A stretch of DNA of 64,000 bases from Janthinobacterium lividum. GTDB taxonomy: Bacteria; Pseudomonadota; Gammaproteobacteria; Burkholderiales; Burkholderiaceae_D. This document shows, piece after piece, positions 17,974 to 26,916 of the stretch; the first letter of the stretch is position 1; each line of letters starts with the position of its first letter. Below the pieces are notes generated by a model. The model had not been told where the DNA came from, did not search any database, and was given only the letters and a program-made list of their open reading frames with translations. Made by a program: the position numbers and the translations under genes. The stretch covers positions 310,001 to 374,000 of the forward strand of contig NZ_CP139977.1 in NCBI RefSeq assembly GCF_034424625.1. Direction: 5' to 3'.

Positions 17974-18263
17974 ATGAAAATAGTCTTTTAGTGGATTGAA
18001 TTCCATCATCAGTCGTTTGCGAACGAAAATCGATGTATCGTTTGGAAAAACGATTTGAATCATAAGAAATTAATGCGGGATTCTGTCACATTAGTAACAA
18101 TCGATAACTGACTAAGTAGAACCCGGCATTCAAATACTGGGCGAGACAATATCCTCACGTCAAAAAATTGATCGGCTTGGGTTCTTTGGCTGGAAAAGTT
18201 AGTCTTTGGTATTCTTGCCGCTTCATTTGTGCCCTGTGGATGCCCATTTTCTGGGCGAGAATT

Positions 18264-18298
18264 GTCGGTATCATGTCATTCAAGGATATGATACCGAC
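18264..18298. other. 11-bp perfect inverted repeat in the 17,974-18,399 gap
   Basis: GTCGGTATCAT and ATGATACCGAC flank a 13-bp spacer in a gap of about 425 nt that has no credible gene. It lies about 100 nt past the end of the secretion operon. It has no T tract, so it is either a factor-assisted terminator or a protein-binding site. A second small dyad, GCCCA/TGGGC, lies just upstream. Confidence 0.5.
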
Positions 18299-18399
18299 TC
18301 TCATTGTCGTACGTCATCCATGCCTCGACAGGGTCCTTGACTTCCGCCAAGATGTCAAACCAATGTATGTTCGAGCAGTCGTCGTGAGGCGAGCTTGCC

Positions 18400-18921
18400 T
18401 TATTTATTCAATACGATTGCCTTTACTGTTTGCGGGTTGCTTTGGGGCTGGGTTTGATAAGTGGTCAGATACCATTCGGCCCCTCTTTCACTACCTTCAT
18501 TGAGCGTATCAACAAAGCGAATCAGACCTAGGCTATCCAGCGCCTCGAGCGTAATCTGGGTCTGTCCTGTTGCTTGATCATGCGAGAGGGATAACATGGC
18601 GACCTCGTTAGAGGCGGCTTGCTCAATTGTGGATAATACCCTCGTCCACGGATAGCGCAGGCTAGCAATAACTTTTTCCTGTTCTTTTTGGCGCTGTTGT
18701 GTTTCCGGGTCGCTTCTAGCCTGCAGCTTCAATGTTGCAAGATGTCGTTCCTTTAGCGCCATCTCCAGTTGCACAGCACGTTGCGCATCGCGTTTGGCTA
18801 CTTCCCGTAAGGAGATCGATTCGGCCAGTAGCACTACTCCCCAGAGCAACCCACAGGCCATGCAAAATAGCCCCAGCCACGGAATGGGACGGTGCCGGAT
18901 GAATTCGAGTTGCAGCTTCAT
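18400..18921 (-). CDS. PilN/GspL-C-like inner-membrane assembly protein
   Basis: This 173-residue protein begins MKLQLEFIRHRPIPWLG, with one membrane helix (LFCMACGLLWGVVLL, about 17-35). A coiled coil follows (VAKRDAQRAVQLEMALKERH) and then a ferredoxin-like periplasmic domain with IEQAASNEVAMLSLSHDQ. This is the PilN layout: a short cytoplasmic N-terminus that binds PilM, one helix, then a periplasmic domain that dimerises with PilO. Its start overlaps the PilM-like gene by 4 nt. It is the last gene of the operon. Confidence 0.7.
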   Translation of the reverse strand: MKLQLEFIRHRPIPWLGLFCMACGLLWGVVLLAESISLREVAKRDAQRAVQLEMALKERHLATLKLQARSDPETQQRQKEQEKVIASLRYPWTRVLSTIEQAASNEVAMLSLSHDQATGQTQITLEALDSLGLIRFVDTLNEGSERGAEWYLTTYQTQPQSNPQTVKAIVLNK

Positions 18922-19727
18922 GGCATTCCCTGCACGGGCGGATGGAATAGCAGGTCACGAAAATCCGCATAGAGGTTTGGTTGCAGAAAGTCCTCATGCC
19001 GCACCACTTTGTCAGCATGCAACTGCGCCAGCGGCAAGAGCTCGCCTGCCACCGCCAGGTAGACGTGACGCTGCGCATCCTCACCGAGGGAATATGCCAT
19101 GCGCCGAATCTCACGATTGATCACTTCGGTCTCGCAGCGATGTATCATCGTGCTCATCGCGTCCATCTTGCCTTCCTTTTCAATCACAATCGTGAAAGCA
19201 TCGCGCTCTACCATCATCACTGCCCTGCCGCCATTCAAGGTCGCCGGCCCACGCAGTAATTGCATCGCATTCCATACGCCGGCCACGTAGGGCCGGACAG
19301 ACAGCAGGCGCAAGCTGTGCTCGTTGGCGAGCTGGCGCAGCCGTGCACCAATATCAGCACGCAATGCACAGGCTACGATCTTTCCTCGTGTTGGCAAGTG
19401 GTCTAATGTGAATTCCCACTGGCCGGCGTTCAAGCCCAGTTGATGCTGCATCTGCGCTTCCGCGGCAGCGCGCTCCTCTTGCTCACCCTGCAGCTCGGAC
19501 GGCAGTCGAAGCATCATGAACTTGCCCAGCGCTGAACCGACATGCACGTACAGCGTGGCATATCGACGCTTACGCAGTTTTAGCGCATCAAAATTCAAGC
19601 TAGCCGGCGTACCTGCATCCCACTGCCAGCGTGCAATCTCTTCGACGCGGCGCCACCGTCCCCATCCAGTTTGGCGCCGCAGCATTACCTCGCTGGCGTT
19701 GAGGTAAACATGGTATGCGTCAATCAT
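18918..19727 (-). CDS. PilM/GspL-like cytoplasmic platform protein
   Basis: This protein of about 269 residues starts MIDAYHVYLNASEVMLRRQ at ATG 19727, which overlaps the GspE stop by 8 nt; a longer upstream frame would run deep into gspE. Position just before a PilN-like gene and an actin-like-ATPase-like fold (VYLAVAGELLPL, TEVINREIRRMAYSLGED) suggest a divergent PilM or cytoplasmic GspL. It has no membrane helix. It would link the ATPase to the inner-membrane PilN/PilO-like proteins. Family assignment rests mainly on gene order. Confidence 0.6.
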   Translation of the reverse strand: MIDAYHVYLNASEVMLRRQTGWGRWRRVEEIARWQWDAGTPASLNFDALKLRKRRYATLYVHVGSALGKFMMLRLPSELQGEQEERAAAEAQMQHQLGLNAGQWEFTLDHLPTRGKIVACALRADIGARLRQLANEHSLRLLSVRPYVAGVWNAMQLLRGPATLNGGRAVMMVERDAFTIVIEKEGKMDAMSTMIHRCETEVINREIRRMAYSLGEDAQRHVYLAVAGELLPLAQLHADKVVRHEDFLQPNLYADFRDLLFHPPVQGMP

Positions 19728-21414
19728 GTGCCACCACCCGGTCAATTTCGTCCATCGTGGTGGCACCGCTGGCCACCAAGTCCAGCGCACGCACATTCAG
19801 CGGTCGTACGCCGAGTTCCAACGCATAGCGCTTGATCTCGGTGACATTTGCACGGTTCAGTATCATGGTGCGCAGGGTATCGTCGAAGGGCAGCACTTCG
19901 GCCAGCGCATGCCGGCCTTTATAACCTGTATTGCGACAATGCTCGCAGCCGCGGCCCCTTTTTAGCGTCAGCTCGCTAAGATCCATATTCGTCACTTTCA
20001 ACCGTTCGATAACTTCCTGGCTTGCGGCTTCCGGCACGCTGCAGATAGGGCAGTTCGAGCGGATCAGGCGCTGGGCCACCACGCCGTTCAATGCCGACAT
20101 GAGACTGTATAAATCGATGTCCATGTGGGCAAACCGGCTGATTACGTCGAAGACGCTGTTGGCATGCACGGTGGTAAACACCAGATGGCCCGTTAATGCA
20201 GCCTGTACGGCGATTTCGGCGGTTTCCGCATCGCGGATCTCGCCCACCAATATCTTGTCCGGATCATGGCGCAAAATGGAGCGCAGGCCTTGGGAAAAGG
20301 TCAATCCCTTTTTCTCGTTTACGGGAATCTGCAATACACCCGGCAATTCATACTCCACAGGGTCTTCTATGGTGATGATCTTTTCCTGGCCAGTCTGGAT
20401 CTCCGTCAGCGCCGCATACAAGGTCGTGGTCTTGCCGCTGCCCGTCGGTCCGGTGACCAGCAGCATGCCATGTGGCTTTTTCGCCAAGCGGCGGATGCGC
20501 TCGATGGCATCGGTATCGAGACCCAGACTGGCCAGCGAAATGGCATGAGCATCGCCACGTAACTGCGTCTTGTCGAGCAGTCGCACTACGGCATCTTCGC
20601 CAAAAATGCTGGGCATGATAGAAACCCTGAAGTCCAGTTCGCGCGCCCCTAGCTCGATGCGGAAGCGACCATCCTGCGGTACGCGACGCTCCGCGATATC
20701 GAGCTGTGCCAGCACTTTGATGCGCGAGATGACTTCCTCGGCGCGCACGCGGTCCGGCAGCTCGGACGCCGGCACTAGCACGCCATCGAGGCGCAGCTTG
20801 ACCTTCACGCCATTGCGATCGCATTCAAAATGGATGTCGCTGGCACCAGCTTTCCAGGCATCATAAATGGCCGCATCGACAAAGCGCACGATGGGACTGG
20901 TGCTGCGTTCGATGGTTTCGATCGAAATCACATTTCCTGCGCCATCGCCAACGCTGTTACGCTGCTCCGGAGCACCGGCCGACAGGCTGCTCGATGCTTT
21001 GATCCGGTGCTGCGCCTGGTCCAGCGCTGCCAGGATATCGACCTTGTTGCCCCATGCCAGCGCCGGGTACCCGCCCACTTTGTTGGCCAGCCATTGCAAA
21101 GCGTGGTCGTCCCATGGATCGGTCACGACGAAACTATCGCCGCCCGGCAGCCGCAACGGATAGATCACGCGTTTGACGCAGTCAGTAAAGCTCAGCAGCG
21201 AGAACTCGGGAGCGCAGGCCAACATGGTGGCCTGCGGGTAATATGCCATATCCAGGTGGGCAGGCGCTGCCGCAGCGAGGTCGGCCACTTCGCAGCCGGC
21301 CAGTGCCGCCAGCTCAACCGCTAGCGCCTGGCCACTGTCGCGCGCGCGCGCCCGCGCTTGCGCCAGCAAGGTGTTCAATGGCGGCATGCAGGATAAAGCG
21401 GAGTCGCTGCTCAT
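19720..21414 (-). CDS. GspE/PilB-type secretion ATPase
   Basis: This 564-residue hexameric ATPase would power pseudopilus assembly. An N-terminal domain of about 150 residues is followed by the N2 domain (about 175-270; ASDIHFECDRNGVKVKLRLD) and the catalytic domain. Walker A is GPTGSGKTTTLY (about 325), then an Asp box (TIEDPVEYELPG), Walker B (ILVGEIRDAETAE) and His box (TGHLVFTTVHAN). A four-cysteine zinc motif (CPICS...CEHCRNTGYKGR) is intact. All catalytic elements are present. It sits between GspF and the PilM-like gene. Confidence 0.93.
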   Translation of the reverse strand: MSSDSALSCMPPLNTLLAQARARARDSGQALAVELAALAGCEVADLAAAAPAHLDMAYYPQATMLACAPEFSLLSFTDCVKRVIYPLRLPGGDSFVVTDPWDDHALQWLANKVGGYPALAWGNKVDILAALDQAQHRIKASSSLSAGAPEQRNSVGDGAGNVISIETIERSTSPIVRFVDAAIYDAWKAGASDIHFECDRNGVKVKLRLDGVLVPASELPDRVRAEEVISRIKVLAQLDIAERRVPQDGRFRIELGARELDFRVSIMPSIFGEDAVVRLLDKTQLRGDAHAISLASLGLDTDAIERIRRLAKKPHGMLLVTGPTGSGKTTTLYAALTEIQTGQEKIITIEDPVEYELPGVLQIPVNEKKGLTFSQGLRSILRHDPDKILVGEIRDAETAEIAVQAALTGHLVFTTVHANSVFDVISRFAHMDIDLYSLMSALNGVVAQRLIRSNCPICSVPEAASQEVIERLKVTNMDLSELTLKRGRGCEHCRNTGYKGRHALAEVLPFDDTLRTMILNRANVTEIKRYALELGVRPLNVRALDLVASGATTMDEIDRVVAHD

Positions 21415-21417
21415 GTA

Positions 21418-22614
21418 TCAAATTCCTCCAGCCAGGTCGAATACCGGCATGTACATCAAAATAATAATTGCACCAATCATGATGCCAACGGCCATCAGCA
21501 GGATCGGTTCAGCGACTCGGGTGGCGCGGTCGATAAATACGGTAAATTCCTGGCGGTACGTCTGCGCGATGATGTCCATGATGCGCGCCAGGTTGCCAGA
21601 TCGTTCTCCGACCTGCAGTAGCCGCTCGGTCACCGTATCCGTCAAGCCATTCTCGGCAAAAGCAGTCGACAGGCGCTTACCCTCCTGGATCACGCCACGC
21701 GCGCGCAGTATCTGGTCCTGGAGTTTCTTTTCAAAGGCCAGGTTTTGCGCCAGCGGTATGGCGTCACTCAGCGTATACCCGCCCTTGAGCAGCATCGACA
21801 TGGTTTGATAGATGCGCGCCAGCTGGTACAGGCGCAGATAATGCTGGACAAACTTAAAACGTCCCAGCGCGCGAAGTAGAAATATCTTTAGCTTGCCATT
21901 GCGGTGGCCGATTACCGCCAGCGCGACCAGTCCAGCTAAGCTCGCCAGTATCAGGCCGAGATAATCGCTGGAAAGCTGCCCCACCTTCATCAGGATCACC
22001 GTGGAAAAACTCAGTTTTTGCGAAAAATCGTCATATACTTTGGCAAAGCGGGGTACGACATAAGAAATCATGAATAGGCACACCAGCATCCCAAAGCCAA
22101 CAACCAGGCTGGGATAGATCGCTGCGCTGACCACCTTGCGGCCCAGCTCCTGGCCCACTTTTTCGTACGCCACATATTCCTCGAGCGCCTCGTCGAGCCG
22201 ACTGGTGCGCTCGCTGGCGCGGATGGAGGCGATCAGCAGAGGGGGAAATCCCAGGCGGTTCAACTCCAGTGCCGATGACAGCGGTTTTCCCTCTAACAGC
22301 AATTGCCTGATTTCCAGCAGCACGGTACGTTTGGCGTCATCGTTGTCCTTGGTGCACAGGGTGTCAATCGCTTCCACCAGCGACATGCCGGATGACAGCA
22401 GGGTGCGCAGCTCGTCGCAAAACAGTACAAGGTTAAAACCCCGTATGCCGGACACGCCGCGCGTGCGGGTGCGCCGGCCCTGCACCGCGACCGACAATAC
22501 CGTGTATCCCTGCTGCTCCACCATGCGAGTGACGGTGGCAATATCCTCGCCATCCACCATGCGTTCAGCAATGGCGCCGCTGGCGGCATGAAATGTGCGT
22601 ATCTTAAATTGCAT
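21418..22614 (-). CDS. GspF-type inner-membrane platform protein
   Basis: This 398-residue protein has the duplicated GspF domain. The first copy is at about 65-190 (FCDELRTLLSSGMSLVEAID) and the second at about 265-390 (RIYQTMSMLLKGGYTLSDAI). Membrane helices lie near 165-190, 215-235 and 370-395 (AVGIMIGAIIILMYMPVF). The N-terminus begins MQFKIRTFHA, typical for the family. It lies 3 nt before the GspE gene and would anchor the ATPase under the pseudopilus. Confidence 0.92.
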   Translation of the reverse strand: MQFKIRTFHAASGAIAERMVDGEDIATVTRMVEQQGYTVLSVAVQGRRTRTRGVSGIRGFNLVLFCDELRTLLSSGMSLVEAIDTLCTKDNDDAKRTVLLEIRQLLLEGKPLSSALELNRLGFPPLLIASIRASERTSRLDEALEEYVAYEKVGQELGRKVVSAAIYPSLVVGFGMLVCLFMISYVVPRFAKVYDDFSQKLSFSTVILMKVGQLSSDYLGLILASLAGLVALAVIGHRNGKLKIFLLRALGRFKFVQHYLRLYQLARIYQTMSMLLKGGYTLSDAIPLAQNLAFEKKLQDQILRARGVIQEGKRLSTAFAENGLTDTVTERLLQVGERSGNLARIMDIIAQTYRQEFTVFIDRATRVAEPILLMAVGIMIGAIIILMYMPVFDLAGGI

Positions 22615-22665
22615 GAAGATCCAATCCGTTCTGACAGGCAGCGACTGCCGTATGCGGGGCGCGCC

Positions 22666-23142
22666 TCATGGCGCTGCCATATATACAAACTTCCAGTCGG
22701 CGTAGCGCCCACCTATCACCGGCGCGGCCCCCGGCAGGAGCAAAGGCTGGCGCCGCAAGGTAGCTTTTTCGCTCAGGCTGTACACGCCGGCGATACCGCC
22801 ATCGGCCGCCTTCACCAGCCCCCATTCTGCCCCCTTGCCCACTGGATCGAGGTAAATCTTGCGCAGGTGGCGCCGTACGCCGACAAAGCGTCTGTCCTCG
22901 ACCAGATCCTGCAGCGCAGGCGGATACCCTTTTGCCGTACCGGGTGCCTGCGCGTAGTAGGTGCCGATGGCGCGCACATACGCCTGTCCGATCTGGATCA
23001 ACTCTTCCTCCCGCTCGCGCTGTGTCGCGGTGTTCCACGCTTCGCCGACGGCGGCCAGGCCAATACCGAACATCGCCAGCGCGAATAGCATGGCGACATA
23101 GGTAAAGCCATGCTGGGCCGTAACAGCGTTACCACGAGGCAT
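22666..23142 (-). CDS. pseudopilin-like protein 3
   Basis: This protein of about 158 residues starts at ATG 23142 (MPRGNAVTAQHGFTYVAML). It has the prepilin pattern: a short basic leader, G-F-T and a hydrophobic helix (YVAMLFALAMFGIGLAAV). The usual Glu at +5 is replaced (FTYVAM), so it may be a minor or atypical pseudopilin. The rest contains REREEELIQIGQAYVRAIG and DPVGKGAEWGLV, which resembles GspG/H-type proteins of this system. It overlaps the preceding pseudopilin gene by 14 nt. Confidence 0.75.
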   Translation of the reverse strand: MPRGNAVTAQHGFTYVAMLFALAMFGIGLAAVGEAWNTATQREREEELIQIGQAYVRAIGTYYAQAPGTAKGYPPALQDLVEDRRFVGVRRHLRKIYLDPVGKGAEWGLVKAADGGIAGVYSLSEKATLRRQPLLLPGAAPVIGGRYADWKFVYMAAP

Positions 23143-23512
23143 ACTCGCTCCCATCGCGTGCGCGGCCCGCCGCACCGCTCCTGACGTCGAACACGGCGCC
23201 CATGTCCTTTTTTTCCGGCGCGACGATGACCCAGCTGTCGCTGCGGTCGGTAATCGGGTCGACAGGCAGCTTGCGCAGGTAGCGGCGCGCGACGATTTCG
23301 TCGAGCGAATCGGGATAACGGCCATTGTCGCCAAAATATTTATCGATCGCATCGCGCGTCTGCGCGAGGTTCTGGCGCAGTACCGATTCCTTGGCCTTGT
23401 CGACATTACCGAAATAGCGCGGCACCGATAACGACAGCAGCATGCCGATCAGCGCCATCACTACCAGCAATTCGATCAGCGTAAAGCCGCGACTTGAGGA
23501 GCGAGTCACCAT
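23129..23512 (-). CDS. GspG-like pseudopilin 2
   Basis: This 127-residue protein has a class III leader: MVTRSSSRG followed by FTLIELLVVMALIGMLL, with the prepilin-peptidase cut between G and F and Glu at +5. The body (QNLAQTRDAIDKYFGDNGRY, then RRYLRKLPVDPITD) is the short GspG core without calcium-loop extension. It overlaps both neighbours by 7-14 nt. It would be one of the pseudopilus subunits. Confidence 0.88.
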   Translation of the reverse strand: MVTRSSSRGFTLIELLVVMALIGMLLSLSVPRYFGNVDKAKESVLRQNLAQTRDAIDKYFGDNGRYPDSLDEIVARRYLRKLPVDPITDRSDSWVIVAPEKKDMGAVFDVRSGAAGRARDGSEYASW

Positions 23513-23997
23513 AGCCGGTACGCGATGCCATTCATGCCGACCTTGTCCGAGGTGGAATAGACGTCAAACACGTCCGCGCCCTCTTTCGGCTCCTCGGGTG
23601 AAGACAGGTAGCTACGCAAGCCCCAGGATAATTCCGCCTTCACATCGGCAGGCGCGAACGGGTCCTTCGGGATGCGCCGCAGCAAGTACATCGTCTGGCC
23701 GCCGGCCGCCAGGTCTGGCACGCCCTGCACCAATACTGACAGCGATGGTGGATACCCGCTACCCTGCCCCACCTTGCCAATACGCCCGGTATCATAGGCC
23801 TGTTTGTAGCCATCAATGGCACGGCGGATTTCCCACAAGGACTGCTTCAGCTCGCGCTCCTTGTTGCGGGTCGCCGTCAGCTCGACCAGAGGCATGGCGG
23901 CTGTCGCCAAAATACCCAGTACGGCCATCACCACCAAAAGCTCGACAGTGGTATAGCCGGCGCGAAGAACATGTCCGGACTTGCACGGGTTAAGCAT
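23506..23997 (-). CDS. GspG-like pseudopilin 1
   Basis: This 163-residue protein has leader MLNPCKSGHVLRAG followed by YTTVELLVVMAVLGILAT, a prepilin N-terminus with Tyr at +1 and Glu at +5. The body has SLWEIRRAIDGYKQAYD and LLRRIPKDPFAPAD, matching GspG-type pseudopilins. It is the first of three pseudopilin genes and lies 9 nt after the secretin stop. A dedicated prepilin peptidase was not seen in the window, so a chromosomal PilD would be used. Confidence 0.87.
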   Translation of the reverse strand: MLNPCKSGHVLRAGYTTVELLVVMAVLGILATAAMPLVELTATRNKERELKQSLWEIRRAIDGYKQAYDTGRIGKVGQGSGYPPSLSVLVQGVPDLAAGGQTMYLLRRIPKDPFAPADVKAELSWGLRSYLSSPEEPKEGADVFDVYSTSDKVGMNGIAYRLW

Positions 23998-24006
23998 GGC
24001 CCGTAC

Positions 24007-26331
24007 TCACTTGACTAGGACGCGCAGCGGCGCTGGCAATGCTTCGGCGTCGATCGGCGTCGAGGAAATCGATTTGGCAGACAGCACGCGAATCTCGGCG
24101 GGACCCGCAGCAAGCGCCTTGAACTTGAAGCTCATCATCGTGCCCTCTCCTTTTACGCCGGCTGCGCCGGTACGCAGGATAGCCATCGATGCCTGGCCCT
24201 TGGCTTGCTCTAACGACTTGCTCGCACTGGCCGTGGCACCGTCTTGCGTGAAAAAGGCGCCTTCATCCGCATCGATCACTTGCAGGGCCTGCGGCGAAAA
24301 CTGCAGCTTCAGCGGCATACCCCGTAAAGCGGTGGCTGCCTTCACATTGACATGTACAATAAACGTGTCGCCAGCCTTGACCTCATGTGGCCCCACCAGC
24401 GATACGGCCACCTGCGGCGCAGCCGTTACGGGTGCCCCTCGATCCTGCGGCAGTAGCATCATCGGCGCTACGCCCTGCGGCGCACCCGGGGTCATGGGCA
24501 TCGGCACCACGCCTGGCAGGCCGGGAACCGATGGCGTACCTTTGGCCGCGCCTGGCTTTTCCACCGCTGGCAGGGTCAAGGGCCGGCTGCGCACATCGTT
24601 TTCGGTTCCTGACCAGAACTCCGCCTGGTTCAGGTCCGGTCTGCGGATATTGCGCACGATACGCGGCGTGATCGACAGTACGATCTCCGTGCGCTGGCCA
24701 TCGTCACGCTGCGAAGAGAACAACCGGCCTACCAAAGGCAAATCTCCGATGCCGGGCACGCGGTTGGCGCTCATGCGCTCTTCGTTGCTGATTAAGCCGG
24801 CCAGCAGCTGGGTTTCTCCATCACGCAGCCGCAGCACCGTGCTGGCGGTGCGCGTACCGATCTGGTACACCAGCGAACCGGCGGCTGTCTTGATCTCGCG
24901 CACCAGCGAACTGACTTCCAGGCCCACCTTGATGGCCACCTCATCGTCCAGGTAGATATTCGGCTCGACGTCCAGCTTCAGACCGACATCGACGTACTGC
25001 ACCGACTCGGAAATGAAGCTGTTATTGTTGGAGCTCCCGGTGGTGGTGACCACGGGCAGCTTGTCGCCAATCAGGATCTTGGCCTTTTCGCGATTGCGTG
25101 CGCGGATCTTGGGATTGGCCAAGATATTCACGTCGCCCACGTCGCGGTGCAGATTGATGCGGACATCGGGCAAATTGATGCCGATGGAATCACGATTCAG
25201 GCTTTTCAGATTACCCAGCGTGAAACCGTCCGACCCGACGGGCGCGAGCGGCGTCAGGTTGAAACCATCAGGATATTTAATGCCCAATTCGGTCAGGCTG
25301 GAGCGCTTGATTTCCAACACTTCGACTTCCATCATCACTTCCGGTTCGGACAAATCGTGCAACGCGATCAGACGTTCGGCCAGACGTATCGTTTCCGGCG
25401 TTTCGCGCACCATGATGAGATTCAGCTTTTCATCGATGAAAGGCTCGCGTATCTTCAACATGGTCTTCAGCAACAAGGCGGTCTGCTTGACGTCCGCGCT
25501 GGACAGATAGAAGGCGCGGATCACCAGATCCTGGTATTCCTTGGCCTTTTCCGGCGTCTTCGGATAAATCAGCACAGTGGACGCATCGAGCACCTTGAAG
25601 GTCAACTGGCTCGTCGACGTCAGCAGCTCAAGTGCATCATCAAGACGTGTCTGGCGCAAGAAAATAGTGGTGCGCAAATCTTGGCGCACGTCCTTGTCGA
25701 GCACAAAATTGATGCCGCTGTTGCGCGTCAGGGCTTCAAGCACCATGCGCAGGTTGGCATCGCGGAAGTCGAGCGAGATGGGGCGTGTTTCGGCCAGCCG
25801 TGCGACACTCAGCTCGGACTGTTTGCTGGCCAGCTCCAATTGCCGCTGCAACCCGAGCAGTTCAGCATTCCTTGGCGTGTCTTTTAGCGCCGCCTCGATC
25901 ACCAGCATGGCGCGCTCGCGCATGCCTTTTTCAATCAGCTCGCGGGCGTTGGCCACGGCGGCTTTTTGTCGGGCGTCTCGTTCGATTTCCAGCAACATGG
26001 CCCTGGCTCTGTCCTCATTGGGATGTATTGCCAGTGCACGCTGCAGAATTTCCTTCGCCTGTGTCTCATTGCCGCGCGAACGCGCAGCCCTCGCTGCGGT
26101 CAGCAAGCGTGCCAGAATGGTGTCGCGTGCGGCAAGCTGACCAGTGCGCAAAATCACACTTTCCGGATCGTTCTGCAAGGCCGTGTCGTAGGCCAGCAGC
26201 GCTTCCTCATACTTGCCAGCGCCGATCTGGCGCTGTGCATCGTCGCGTATATACTGCGTGCCGCATCCCGCCAGCAAGACGGCGCTGCATACCGCGCCAG
26301 CCCAGCCTAAATAATGTCCCTTGTAACGCAA
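24007..26331 (-). CDS. GspD/PilQ-type secretin lipoprotein with cohesin-like C-terminus
   Basis: This 774-residue outer-membrane channel has a lipoprotein signal (VCSAVLLAGC, lipobox LAGC at about 20-23). TPR-like repeats follow (about 30-170), then a secretin N0/STN-like domain (about 185-255; ISLDFRDANLRMVLEAL), an N1 domain, and the secretin gate (about 395-575; NILANPKIRARNREKAKILI and DGETQLLAGLISNEE). A Pro-rich spacer (GLPGVVPMPMTPGAP) leads to a cohesin-like beta domain (about 655-770). The TPR region and the cohesin-like tail are not part of classical GspD; the tail may bind a partner at or outside the membrane. It is the only secretin in the operon. Confidence 0.9.
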   Translation of the reverse strand: MRYKGHYLGWAGAVCSAVLLAGCGTQYIRDDAQRQIGAGKYEEALLAYDTALQNDPESVILRTGQLAARDTILARLLTAARAARSRGNETQAKEILQRALAIHPNEDRARAMLLEIERDARQKAAVANARELIEKGMRERAMLVIEAALKDTPRNAELLGLQRQLELASKQSELSVARLAETRPISLDFRDANLRMVLEALTRNSGINFVLDKDVRQDLRTTIFLRQTRLDDALELLTSTSQLTFKVLDASTVLIYPKTPEKAKEYQDLVIRAFYLSSADVKQTALLLKTMLKIREPFIDEKLNLIMVRETPETIRLAERLIALHDLSEPEVMMEVEVLEIKRSSLTELGIKYPDGFNLTPLAPVGSDGFTLGNLKSLNRDSIGINLPDVRINLHRDVGDVNILANPKIRARNREKAKILIGDKLPVVTTTGSSNNNSFISESVQYVDVGLKLDVEPNIYLDDEVAIKVGLEVSSLVREIKTAAGSLVYQIGTRTASTVLRLRDGETQLLAGLISNEERMSANRVPGIGDLPLVGRLFSSQRDDGQRTEIVLSITPRIVRNIRRPDLNQAEFWSGTENDVRSRPLTLPAVEKPGAAKGTPSVPGLPGVVPMPMTPGAPQGVAPMMLLPQDRGAPVTAAPQVAVSLVGPHEVKAGDTFIVHVNVKAATALRGMPLKLQFSPQALQVIDADEGAFFTQDGATASASKSLEQAKGQASMAILRTGAAGVKGEGTMMSFKFKALAAGPAEIRVLSAKSISSTPIDAEALPAPLRVLVK

Positions 26332-26376
26332 TGCCCTACTCCCTGTTATGCATGAACGCCCTGCTGTCGTAGCCTG

Positions 26377-26916
26377 TTAATTGCCGGTCTGCACAGCGAT
26401 CACTATTTTTTCTTCCAGCGGCACGTACGTCACGACAATCTGCGTCTCGGTCACTGCATCGATGCGGTATGTATTATCCAACAACTGGCGCGCGTGGATG
26501 GGAATAAGTGTGTCGCCACGCGTTAAATAAGTGACCGTCCGGCCATCGACGTCGACCATGCGCCCGAAGTACTGATAGGGAAAGGTTGGCGCGCTCGGTT
26601 TTGGTGGCGGTAATGACGGCGGTGGCGCCAAAGCTTTTGGTACGGGTAGCTGGAAACTGATGTAACGGAACAGGTCTGTTTTTGATTCGACCATGGGGTC
26701 GCGTTCCAGTAAGCTGCCTGGCTCGCTAGGGCTGATTACCAGCGCCGTCGGAACGGTCGTGCCGGCTTGCCGACCCGGCACCGCTTCCTGGGTGGACAAA
26801 GTAAGGCTTTCCTGCTCGCGCCACGCGGTCCAGCCGCACAAGACTGCTGTGAGTAGCGCTGCCAGCCAAAGGCCTTGCCGGCTGGACGGCAGGGCCGGCA
26901 TCGATATTGCCATCAA
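26377..26916 (-). CDS. PilP/GspC-like bitopic protein
   Basis: This 179-residue protein has one N-terminal membrane helix (LWLAALLTAVLCGWTAW) and a Pro-rich linker (APPPSLPPPKPSAP). A small beta domain follows (FGRMVDVDGRTVTYLTRGD, RIDAVTETQIVVTYVPLEEK), which looks like the HR/PilP domain that touches the secretin. It overlaps the PilO-like gene by 4 nt and precedes the secretin by 45 nt. The assignment to PilP/GspC is by fold pattern and position. Confidence 0.7.
   Translation of the reverse strand: MMAISMPALPSSRQGLWLAALLTAVLCGWTAWREQESLTLSTQEAVPGRQAGTTVPTALVISPSEPGSLLERDPMVESKTDLFRYISFQLPVPKALAPPPSLPPPKPSAPTFPYQYFGRMVDVDGRTVTYLTRGDTLIPIHARQLLDNTYRIDAVTETQIVVTYVPLEEKIVIAVQTGN

Noticed and set aside
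18168..18503. A 111-codon plus-strand frame after the secretion operon
   Set aside because: It overlaps the end of the PilN-like gene and contains the 11-bp dyad. It has no ribosome-binding site and no recognisable fold.
22666..23406. A longer start for the third pseudopilin
   Set aside because: The extension overlaps the preceding pseudopilin gene by more than 250 nt and is Arg/Ser-rich shadow. The prepilin leader begins at ATG 23142.
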